Shown piece by piece: positions 9,801 through 18,572 of a stretch of 22,931 nucleotides of DNA. The position numbers and the translations under genes are program-made. Below the pieces are notes generated by a model, which worked only from the letters and a program-made list of their open reading frames with translations, was not told the origin of the DNA and did no database searches. How positions within the stretch are numbered: position 1 is the first letter of the stretch; the number at the start of each line of letters is the position of its first letter. The DNA comes from Pelargonium cotyledonis. Taxonomy: Eukaryota > Streptophyta > Magnoliopsida > Geraniales > Geraniaceae. The stretch lies in NCBI GenBank assembly GCA_036897625.1, contig JAYMTA010000928.1, positions 1-22,931 of the forward strand. The letters run 5' to 3'.

Positions 9801-12800
9801 CCAGTTAAATCTCCGCCAAGAAAGATCTCTGTAATGGATATCCCTTGTAACATCTCATCCAAATCCACCCAAAGTTGTCTCTTAGTTAGTTGATTTATCT
9901 AGTCCTATTTCTCTATGCACTAATTATGCTGAGCACTGACAGCCAAATTAGTATTTTATTATTATTATAATATTTCAGACTGAAATAAGAAACTGCATTG
10001 TAAACACGAGGAGATGCTATACGGCTATACCTTCAATTCATCATGCTTTTGAGACTTCAGTTGCAGAAGTTCCTTCTCCAAATCATTTATGCGATCCTGG
10101 TAGACCTTTTTCTCAATGGAGAACTTTGCAATTTCAGCATCTCGTTCACAACATTGATGTTCAAGCTGACTCTTAACTTTGTCTATCTGTTTAAAATACT
10201 CTTTCTTCTCCCCTTCAAAATGCTCCACTCCAAGCCTTACTTCAGACTGTCATTTTTCATCAAAAATGTTAAGGTTAATAGCAGGTATATTGAGTGGCAT
10301 TCCAAAAGTCAAATAAGAAGAGACAAGAGAATAGTTACCTCAAGACGAATGACATCAGCCTTGAACTCACTTAGTGTTTCCAATAAAGAAGCTTTCTCTT
10401 TTTTTACAATTGAAAGCTCAGCTTTACCTTCTTCCTTAACCCGGATGTTTTCATCCTCACTAGCACGTAACCTATTCCAAAGAGTTTCACGATCAGCAGT
10501 GGCAACCTCAGCAATCTCCCTCATCATGCTTACAAATAGTCTAGCAATTCCATATTCCCCTTGAGTCAAGAATGCCAAAATATCCAAATCTGAGTCATAA
10601 GCATTAACTGCAGGGTTTGTAGCACGTTCAACCAGTCCTTTCAGCATCTGCCTATGATATTTCTCATCAGCAAACAACCTAAATAGTATTGCATAAAACA
10701 ATCTTGCAAGCCCATGAACTTGAGGATTTTTGGAGAGGGATAAAGTTTTGGCAAGATCAAGAACTGAACTGAATTCCACATCTTGGAGACATGACTCCAT
10801 ACTTCCTTGCTCTGTTATATTGCTTCGTTGATCATTTTCAGTAAGCTGTATTAAATTGATGTTCAACTTTTGAACACGCCGTTTTTCCAAGACTTTAACA
10901 ACTGCATGATCCTTAATAAGTCCTAGTGCAACACCTCTTTCAAAAGTTTGGGAAGCTTCAACAGACAGGGAAGGTATGGATAGCATCTCAATCAAAATAT
11001 ATATATTTAGAAAATGGCAATCTGCACAAGGAAGCTGCTCATCCACTGAATAGAAGTTGCTGACTCCAAGTCCATTTTCATCACATAAGGGCTCAAAACA
11101 GTCTGTTAAACATTTCTCACCAATTTGAAAGACACTATTAATTTGTCCTAACATAGTGTCGGCGACCTCACTCCAACCATTTATTGTCCTGCTCAAAATA
11201 TCCAGCACACAAGATGATACATTTCCTCCCAAGCTTTCTAGTCTTGTACAAACAAATCTAACCTACAAGGCCCAGAGGTTATTTGTGCAAACATATAGAT
11301 AACCTGATAGCTTCATAAATAATTCTCATAAAAAAAATTATGTTTAAGGTGCTTACAGCTTGAGGAATTTGCTGACACTGTGATGCAGCCTTGAATAGTA
11401 AGGTAACGGTAACTCCAAGTAGTTCCTCATCAGAATCCGAAAATAATACACACACTTTAGACAATACCTGTTTCCACACCTCACTGCTAAGCTCCAATTG
11501 ACCAATAGCAGCAAACACCTAAAGAAATTGAGATTAAGTTATTTAAAAAACACTACAGTACATTGTATAAAGGATGCACTGATGCACTGTTTCAGTATGC
11601 TTGACAATATTTAAGTTCAATTCTGGATATTAGAAGCTGATAAAGGTCAAGATGAAGGCATAACATGACAAAATAGGACAGAATGCTTCATAATTCTCAA
11701 TCGCTTGCCTAACAAAATAATAGAGCACACAGACCATCCTTTCCAAAAATAACTGTTCTCTACATAATGCAAGGGGCTAGAAACATGAAGAGCAGACAAA
11801 TAATAGAAAATGAAGACCTTTGTAAAATTCAAGCAAATTATCCGAAATAAGAAAGGTCTCTGGAAACAAAATTGAAGGCAAGTCAAGACTAGAGGTGTTC
11901 ATAAATCAGTCCGGGCCGAACCAAACTGAAACTGATTACTCCAGTCATCAGTCCATGCATTTGAAAACTTTGGGCTTCGGTCCAGTCCTGAGCAAAATTC
12001 TGGTACTAACACAACAATTTTTATTTTAGTTTTTGTAATAACTCTTATATAAATTTTAGTTATATAATTCTCTTGTTTTATTGAGTTCAGTTCATATCGG
12101 CCCAGTGCGGTCCATGAAAACCACCCTTGTTGTCCTGCTACTCTTCTTCTTCTTCTTCTTCTTCTTCTTCTTTTCTCACTTGCCAAAAATAATTGACATT
12201 GTTGAACAATCTTAATGAAATCATGTGCATGTTCATACAAAATAACATAATAGATATATGGAATTCTCTATACAAAAGGGAAAGCTCCATTGCCATTAGG
12301 ATAACAGAGACACTTCACACTACTATGTAATGAAACTGAACCGTGCTAGGTACAAAAATGACAAGTCTCAAGGACAAATGAAGCTTCTGAGGAGAAGAAG
12401 TCCAAGAGTCAGAAGTAAGCAACCATAGTTAGTCTCCCACTAAGAAGTCGGAGTGTTTGGGTCCTACTCTTATTGCCTCTACCACAGGGACGAGTATCAT
12501 AGTGATAAACCTGGTGGATAATGGCCACCGGAGGAGTATTATACTATATTCTCTAACCTACATCTGTTTGGTAAACAGAATCTCTGGCATAGTACTATTT
12601 TACAATACTAACAGGCACACTATTTTCAACTCATTTGGTGATTTATCTTCAAAATATCAGGACAACAAAAGGGAAAAAGAAAAGAAAAGAAGAAGCTTAC
12701 AGATGTTTGCAATGCAGATTCTACTTCAGGCTTCTGCAAGTGATCCAAAAGCATAAACACAACCAATGGATGCTCTGAACGATCAACTAGCTTGACCACC

Positions 12801-15800
12801 AAAGAAACTATATCCGGTAGAAGACTTTTAGGAGCTTTATCGAGCAGAAGAAAGATTTTATCAGACAATTGAGGCCTTTCCCTTGGCTCAAGGCAACCTT
12901 GTGAAACCGTGCCATTTAAAGCCTTTAATGAATTAACTATCAACCCCAAAAGCTCCACAGAGGGCTCAGGCCATGTTGTCTGGAAAAGCAAGTTACTTAG
13001 CAAATATTTGCGCTAAAGAATAAAAACCATTTACTAAGTTATCAAAAATTGTACCTTAAAAGAATGAAGGCAACATTTAGGAGGATTTCCTGCAGATGCT
13101 TCTGGAGGACAATTATGCTGCTTTTGATGTATATCAATTACATTCACATTTGAGCATTGCCCTGAATTTGTGGCTGCACGGCTGTTCACCCCAGAAAATA
13201 ATTTCTCAAATATTAAGGAATGAACAGAATGCACTGGACTTATTTCTCTGGGATCTGGGCAAGGTTTTGAGCTTGCATCATAAGAATCCTCGCAAGATCT
13301 TCCTTTTGAAGGTTGACAACATTCAACCAAAATATCTAAAATGACATCATTTATTGCCTGTTTTAAAACATTGTTCAGCATCTCTAAACTTACCAGACTG
13401 GATGAAGAGTTGCAGAGTCTAAAACTGTCCTGCTTCTTATCATTAGAGAACTCAGTCTGGAAACGCCTCATTTCAATAGGATCATCCAGGTAAAATCGCA
13501 GTCCAATCAGAATATTAGCTACTGCACCAATATCCATTCTCACTTCTTTCAAAATACCCAGTCGCCATAGAGGATTATCATCATCTATAATAGTGCTTAG
13601 AAGAAGATCACTGAAGATATCTATGCTATCTATAACAGATGCTTCACTGTCTCCGCAATCAGAAAGTGCATTCCGATCATTCGACATACCATGTAGGTCA
13701 TTGTCTGAATCCAAAAACTGACAGAAGGATTATTCATTGTTAAACCAATGTGTATTTACCATTACGGATAAGGAATATGAAACATTGAACAAACCATCAA
13801 AACTGACCAGATAATACTAATGCAATAATGATGATAACCAAATTACAACATTGAAGCAAAAAGTGGTTATGGAATAATAGAAGAAACAGTGATGTAAGTT
13901 GTCTCATTGCATTGGTGGGTACAACCAAGAGCAAAGCAAAACCCACTCTGCCAAAATAATTATCCAAAGTCTATAAAAACTGTCACGAAATAATTGTCCA
14001 CTTCATATTTTGATTAGTTAGTTATGCATGAATTATCAATAATATCCTTACGATAAGTTGGCGTGAAACCTTTGCTACAATAAGAACACATGGGGGTACA
14101 AAGGAAAAACTTAACTCTAACTAACTCATCCTCAACTTTCACACAAAAATGGAAAGTGGACAATTATTTTGGGATGGATGGAGTATAACATTATGACCAA
14201 CAGCAATATAACATAGGAATAAAGTTAAGTAGTACTTGTTTAATCAGCTTGTATCAAGAAGTGAACTTCGGATGGGCTAAGTGGCTAAAAGTACAAGATA
14301 TAAATTACTGATTAACTACAACCAAACTTTAGATCCTGAAAAACAAAAAGCAAAAACAAAGTTCCCTGGCAGAAAAGGGATAGCTATGTATACTAACCTC
14401 TAGTCCTGAGAATTCAAACCATGGGCAGTAATCAATGATCTCACAAACAAAAACAACCATCTCACGAACAAGAAAACCAGCATCCACTTCCACCATGTCT
14501 GCTACTTTTATGAGTTCGAGATCAGAATTATTACAAGATCTTGTGCAGATGGATGACTCCTTCCACAAACTTTTGGCAGGGTTCTTTTGATTCACCAAGC
14601 CCATCCTATAACTGACCCAGAAATTCTTATCTGGATCACTTTCAGCAGATGGGTCACACTCCAAGTAAGTGAATAAGGTCTCAAATCTTTCATAGATGCC
14701 TGCATTATAGTGAAGATAGAACAAGACAAGACAAACAGCAGATGGGTCACACTCCAAGTGACTTTAGACATGAGAAACATCAAATAGATAGTGGAACAAA
14801 GAAAAACATAGACTAGCCAAACATTAATGCTGACTCACCAATCCGAAGCTCACATCCACCAAACTGAAAAAATTTGCCAAATATTTTCCGGGTTGCCACT
14901 ACTTCTTTCAAAGACAAGAAATTCTCCAATTTCCATGTAACTGATGGTCTACCATCTGAGTTAATATGGGAAGGTCCATTGCTCAACTCTGATAGATTAT
15001 GCATTGAGAATGTTTCCTTTAAGACACAAATCTCTGCAGAGAAGACAACAGTGTCCTGAAAGAGATAGCCAGAATCCTGATCAAAGAGACTAGTAAGACT
15101 GATAAAATCACACCATCCCCAGTCTGTTGTAGCCTTTGAGCAGCGGTTCTGTGATTCCATGACAATAGACTTGTCCCTCGTCCTTTGATTTATGACTGAT
15201 AAACGATAACAGACAAAGCAACTCCAAGAAGAGGGAGATTTCCTTGAATCCAGAACATTGAGAAACATTGACAGGTAGCATGGTTTCTCAGACTGCCCTG
15301 GAGCCATCAAATATTAGCAGATAAGCTCAAATTGTCTTCTTTTCAGTTTTACTCTCACCAACTAAAAACATTACTAAAAAATAATTAGACCATAAACAAT
15401 ATTATATAGACATGAAATAATCAGATATCACTTACCTCTAGGATAAACTAACAATCGGAAATCCTGATTACCAACCTGAAACCTCTTGCTCTTAACACAA
15501 AGCCCGGTTTTCTTCTTCTTCTTCAAAAGATCCTTTAACTTTGAGAAGTTCTCAATAGTCCACATGAACTTCCCAACGTACCCGTCACAATTTTTTAACA
15601 TAGCAGCACACTTGCCATGAAGTAATCCCCCAGTCTTGTAACTGATACTGCACTCTTTTATTGCATTGAACGAGACACTGAAGACTGCAGTGTTGTCCAC
15701 CAAGAAACCTTTATCCAGTGCAACAAAATCAGACATCTTCATATAGTCAGTCCAGCCAAGGTTGACATCCCCACCAAAATGCTCCATGCCAAACCGGCCA

Positions 15801-16735
15801 TATGAATCCTTATGCATGTGATTAAGCCCTGGCTTTTGATTCAAAACTGATATTCTAAACAAGCACCAGCTACTCCTATCAACAATAAAGAATTTATCAG
15901 TATCCTTAGTTTCCAAAGACACTGCTAGATAGTCTACTCCATTAACCACGCTGTGATGTACACATATCCGAAGATTTATCTCCCCAACTTGAAAACCAGG
16001 GCTGACTATCTTCTGGGTTTTGATCATATCCTTAAACAACATATAGTTCTTCACCTTCCAAGTAATTTTACCACTCGAAACATGAGAACTTGGCCCCGAG
16101 AGACGGGGCGTTGTCGGCTGTACTTCACTACTACAGCCCGAAATCGTTAGAGAATCATTTAAAATCCTAATGTCAGCCAAGATAAGCAAAGAATCATCCA
16201 ACAAGAACCCAGAGCCCGAATCTAGAACCGACGAAGCAACTGCAAATTCACTCCAACCAATAGATTTTCTCTTGGCTGAGAACCTGTAATATGACTCCCT
16301 ACTCACAGACTTGGATTCATTAGTAGCATTCACAACTGCTAGCTTGTAACTAGCAAAACAATCTAACTTGGAGCTCTTAGCACAGTTAATTTGAAGGTAA
16401 AGAGAAATGTGACCATGCACGGCCAAAGAATCGCCTCTGGGGTACATAAAAAATCGAAAATCGTAGCCACCCACTTGGAAATAAGGGCTGTAGAGCGATT
16501 TTGCTTTGAGTTCTGAAATGCCCGGGACTGCCCACCTGCAGACCAAGGAGTGGTCGGTACGTCTGTCGAATGTGATCCCCGGCCCCGGAGGCCACAATGG
16601 CGCTGGGTTTTCCGGCAAATGGGAAGTTGATGACGATGCATGTGTGTCGATTTTGGGCATGGATTGGGTTTCGGGTGGGGTTTTTGGGTTGGGCTGTCCG
16701 GACGAGGAAGGTTTTTTGGTCTTGCTGGTTTGCAT
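6803..16735 (-). CDS. Large protein with four MATH (TRAF-like) domains and a C-terminal coiled coil
   Basis: Resembles the Arabidopsis At2g25320 'TRAF-like family' proteins (about 1670 aa), whose function I do not know; MATH domains generally bind partner proteins. Ten exons in transcript order: 16735-15436, 15297-14839, 14699-14398, 13717-13055, 12979-12701, 11518-11357, 11262-10339, 10246-10031, 8689-8429 and 7348-6803. All have GT-AG borders and stay in frame, giving about 1703 aa. The start is the first ATG of the exon; the frame stays open upstream to 16894 but has no ATG there. After a Pro/Ser/Lys-rich leader, MATH domains lie at about 64-197, 222-362, 388-529 and 552-678. The fourth is split by an intron after GGCELRIG. 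A helical middle follows (VDRSEHPL, FKAASQCQQIPQA, YILIEMLSIPSLSVEASQTF), then a coiled coil (about 1313-1580) and a tail ending GPGPWFDEVH. It is noticeably diverged from the family sequence I recall, perhaps a second paralogue, but has no break. Confidence 0.9.
6893..7045 (-). repeat. Tandem motif duplication in the C-terminal tail of the MATH protein
   Basis: In the last exon, a 22-residue unit beginning LSSPRGDFLLSANT (7045-6980) is followed 7 residues later by a second beginning LSSPCGNYLLTANT (6958-6893). The period is 87 bp, and both units end in EQVG. A weaker third copy precedes them (LSRPFGNHLSSSQ, near 7189). Pieces such as VPSNGI/VPRNGI and HNNNPAGP/HNNTAGP also recur. The tail is low-complexity and Asn/Gly/Ser-rich, so this is probably replication slippage in a weakly constrained region. 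Confidence 0.8.
7349..8428. other. Last intron of the MATH gene
   Basis: A 1080-bp intron between exons ending ...KLNYCK and starting QHISSLE; the junction is contiguous with the family's coiled coil. It contains the antisense gag-like relic at 7643-7918 and a short GT-rich run near 8233-8247. The remaining sequence (7390-7640 and 7920-8220) shows nothing recognisable, although the left part may be further decayed retroelement. Confidence 0.6.
7643..7918 (+). pseudogene. Copia-type retrotransposon gag fragment, broken
   Basis: The plus strand encodes a stretch resembling the UBN2-type gag of plant Ty1-Copia elements: RLTKGDCPMGVYLRELKN, then TADALAAINFPISSHDL and VTTITLGRGLP. After the stop at about 7866 a shifted frame continues with gag-like SDSLRTE and a further stop, so there is at least one frameshift and one nonsense mutation. 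It lies antisense inside the last intron of the MATH gene. No LTR, primer-binding site or pol sequence was found nearby, so this is an isolated relic. The family call is from remembered motifs. Confidence 0.6.
9016..9179. repeat. 18-bp perfect direct repeat at one edge of the LINE relic
   Basis: TGTTATCTAACTCACCAA occurs at 9016-9033 and again at 9162-9179, 146 bp apart. The second copy lies within LINE-like coding sequence (the codons before NRLEMKDG); the first is just outside the recognisable LINE. A short inverted repeat, GCTCACATG/CATGTGAGC, lies between (about 9043 and 9079). This probably records a rearrangement at the broken end of the element. Confidence 0.7.
9105..9885 (-). mobile_element. 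RTE-clade LINE (non-LTR retrotransposon) relic
   Basis: Read on the minus strand, colinear pieces of a plant RTE-type ORF appear in order. An endonuclease piece, DLDEMLQGISITEIFLGGDL with GFKRVHF, lies at about 9868-9740. Then comes HLI-type sequence, then ECLETQHKLAVLDFYLEKL near 9545-9490, then ICIRKIAKEAFGESKGCGPR near 9375-9310, and last DNRLEMKDGQGDI and RLAKM near 9165-9100. These match the order of the EEP endonuclease and the linker before the reverse transcriptase. The reverse transcriptase itself is absent. Several stops and frameshifts show it is dead. It sits in the sense direction in an intron of the MATH gene. Confidence 0.75.
11891..12128. mobile_element. Possible small hAT-like non-autonomous element
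   Basis: One end begins AGAGGTGTTCATAAA and the other ends TCCATGAAAACCACCCTT, whose reverse complement starts AAGGGTGGTTTTCATGG. These are imperfect terminal inverted repeats of the AGGGGTGTTCA class common in plant hAT-type MITEs. Internal sequence near both ends repeats GGGCCGAACC-like and CGGTCCA-like blocks, also typical. No clear 8-bp target-site duplication was found. It lies in an intron of the MATH gene, next to a TTC microsatellite. Confidence 0.45.
12143..12170. repeat. (CTT)n microsatellite, about 9 units
   Basis: Uninterrupted CTT repeat of 28 bases, intronic in the MATH gene. On the minus (transcribed) strand it reads as GAA repeats. It starts 15 bases from the end of the hAT-like element. 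Confidence 0.95.
13718..14397. other. Intron 3 of the MATH gene
   Basis: A 680-bp intron between the fourth MATH domain (ending FEFSGLE) and the Asp/Ser-rich exon beginning FLDSDNDLHG. Its centre is a Stowaway-like MITE; the rest is unremarkable AT-rich intron. Confidence 0.7.
13951..14185. mobile_element. Stowaway-like (Tc1/mariner) MITE
   Basis: The right end reads GTGGACAATTATTTTGGGAT then GGATGGAGTA, the reverse complement of the widespread plant Stowaway terminus (a pyrimidine/C-rich start followed by CCCAAAATAATTGTCCAC), ending at a TA dinucleotide. On the left, matching sequence occurs twice: CCAAAATAATTATCC at 13951-13965 and CGAAATAATTGTCCACTTC at 13986-14004. The outer left terminus is decayed, so the left boundary is approximate. 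It is non-coding and of MITE size (about 235 bp). Confidence 0.75.
14643..14759. repeat. 24-bp perfect direct repeat, one copy in exon 3 and one in the preceding intron
   Basis: The same 24 bases (beginning CAGCAGATGGGTCACACT on the plus strand) occur at 14643-14666, inside exon 3 of the MATH gene where they encode LECDPSA, and at 14736-14759 in the intron just upstream. The offset is 93 bp. The intron copy keeps the same reading phase relative to the exon but is not bounded by usable in-frame splice sites. Confidence 0.95.
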
Positions 16736-17393
16736 TTCTCTTTTGTCTGAGTTGAAAGTTTTGAGCTTTTGGGTGTATGGTTTGGTTTGGTTCTGTTGTT
16801 GCTGTTTTTCCTGTTTCTTTGCTCTCCCAGGAACACTTTGGCTGTTTGGTTTGGTTTCTGGGTATTTTGAGGTTTTGAGGCTGTCTGTGTGCACAGGATG
16901 GTTTTGGCAATTAATTTGGTTGACTATTAATTTACTTTTTAAAATAGTTTATTTTTAAGTTTTCACAAATTTAACTGAGAATACACTTTCGCTCATCACG
17001 TCAGCGGAGTGTGCACTTAATTATGATCAATTGTATATTGCAAATGTGCATAATTCTTGTATGTGACGAGAAGGAGTGTAATTTTTTTGTTAATTTTAAT
17101 ATACAAAAACTTATGGATAAACTATACAGTAGTTGATAATCATGTGTTTGTGGGCAATACCGCGTAATGTTTTATTAATTGCCCCCATTAATTTGTGTAT
17201 TGTTGGTTTGACTTTCGAAATTTGAACACACGTCATGTAATACTTCATGAATCAGGGCTTTAGAGATAATGGGTAACGGTTGCATTTATTAATTACCCAG
17301 AGACGACAATTTGTGATTATATTCCTCCTATATTTAAATTTAAATATTATCTTAAAATTTTAATTGAGACATGTATAAATTTCCACCAAATAT

Positions 17394-17482
17394 ACAAATG
17401 AGTATATGAACTATTAATTTTGTACAAATAAATATATGAACTATCGATCTTATACAAATATGTATCGAAGACTAATATTTAT
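17394..17482. repeat. Three-copy 30-bp tandem repeat
   Basis: Units begin at 17394, 17424 and 17454 (the last about 29 bp), each starting ACAAATA- or ACAAATG-like followed by TATATGAACTAT in copies 1 and 2. Copies 1 and 2 match well; copy 3 is more diverged. The array is about 660 bp upstream of the MATH start codon. It resembles the subterminal repeats of plant DNA transposons or retrotransposon leaders, but no ends were seen. Confidence 0.85.
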
Positions 17483-18541
17483 AGAAAAATTCGCTAAAAG
17501 TAGACTGGCGTTTTAACTAACTAGAGATGTGGATCCTAATTTTTGTTGACGTGGGTTTGAACCCGGTGTAGACTTTTTTTGGACAAAATGTTGATTGTTG
17601 ACCATCAAATAAGTTTGGTGCTAGACTATTGACTTAAATTAAATTTGTCATCTACAAATTGTCATCACATGCGTAATACATGACCAAATATACTCAATAA
17701 TACTCATTATATCCGTGTGTATTGTTCTCCATGGTTATGTATAGGGTGCTTTTCAATTGCCTAAACAAATTGGATTTTTCATAAAACAATTTGGATTTTT
17801 TCTGAGTTCTCATGTTCGAGCTTTTTTGTCGACGGTATGAAATAAAATTTATGGGGTTGGATTTAGGGTGACACTTATGTTCTGTTGCTTATAAAAAAAA
17901 TTGTCAATTAAATTTTATAACCCAAATGTACATCAACAATGAAATAGATACCCGATAAAACACGAAAGTTATCCGAACAAAATAAAAATGCAGCATATGT
18001 AGATAATCAAGTCATAACAATTCTTGTGAGAGGTCGTGAATTCAACTTTTATAACGTCGGATGGAGTGAGATTTTGGGTTTATAGGGAAGAACTACTCCA
18101 TGTTGTGTAGCTCAATTGATAAAAAAAAAATATTACACTTCTTTTGGGGGGTTTGATATAATTTATGTGTACGTGAATTATTTGGGCTTGTCAAATTATT
18201 TATATATTCAGTTTGAGGACTCAAACGTCACTTGCAGTGATTCTAGGACCCCGTAGTGTCATTTGAAGTACCATAGTGCCACTTGAACAGACATAAACCT
18301 AAATAAAATATTGTCCTGAAAATACCCTATTTCTGCACATACATTCCAAGATTTAAGAGTTCCTAGAAAGCAGCAAGTTTTGTGTATAAACCACTTATGT
18401 TGTTTCATATTTATAGCCTAGTACATCATGAATGTCAGTATCAGAAAATGTTGTACCGAACAGGCTGCACAACATAAGATTTTGGACAAATAGATTTAGA
18501 TCATTAGAGACAATTGCAAATTATCAATAACATTATAAGAT

Positions 18542-18557
18542 TATATATATATATATA
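18542..18557. repeat. (TA)8 microsatellite
   Basis: A 16-base alternating TA run just past the VAMP711 stop codon, likely within its 3' UTR. Confidence 0.9.
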
Positions 18558-18572
18558 GCTCAATATAAACTT

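Larger units (their letters stand above)
8690..10030. other. Intron 8 of the MATH gene
   Basis: A 1341-bp intron between coiled-coil exons ending DELK and starting QVGKEKNML. Most of it is the LINE relic described separately. The stretch 8700-9000 contains two short direct repeats (AATGATTATCAAGA at 8757 and 8817; ATGTTGGAC followed by GCA near 8861 and 8908) and no gene. Positions 9886-10030 are plain AT-rich intron. Confidence 0.65.
11519..12700. other. Intron 5 of the MATH gene
   Basis: A 1182-bp intron between exons ending ALQTS and starting VFAAIGQLE. It holds the hAT-like element at 11891-12128 and the TTC microsatellite at 12143-12170. The rest (11530-11880 and 12180-12690) shows no gene or repeat I can name. 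Confidence 0.65.
16736..18572. other. Intergenic region: MATH gene promoter side and VAMP711 3' flank
   Basis: About 1.8 kb of AT-rich DNA between two minus-strand genes. The first 160 bases (16736-16894) are the MATH gene's 5' leader, Pro/Gln/Lys-codon-like but without ATG. A 30-bp tandem repeat sits at 17394-17482. The right end should contain the VAMP711 3' UTR and a short AT microsatellite. No open frame of interest, RNA gene or intact transposon was recognised. Confidence 0.6.

Noticed and set aside
10043..10564. 173-codon plus-strand open frame
   Set aside because: It lies opposite two coding exons of the MATH gene and an intron; it is a shadow of the coiled-coil coding sequence.
16736..16894. 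Extension of the MATH protein upstream to a GTG at 16894
   Set aside because: No ATG occurs in this part of the frame, and plant translation would be expected to start at the first ATG, 16735.
16363..16958. Several long frames on both strands around the MATH gene start
   Set aside because: Only the frame carrying the first MATH domain matches the family; the others are shadows and mostly begin at non-ATG codons.
17551..17575. GGTTTGAACCC, resembling a tRNA T-arm or pol III B box
   Set aside because: No acceptor stem, D-arm or anticodon arm can be folded upstream, and no A box is at a proper distance.
18010..18130. SINE-like wording (GGTCGTGAATTCAAC, later TAGCTCAATTGAT and an A-run)
   Set aside because: The box order and spacing do not form a convincing pol III promoter, and no target-site duplication was found.
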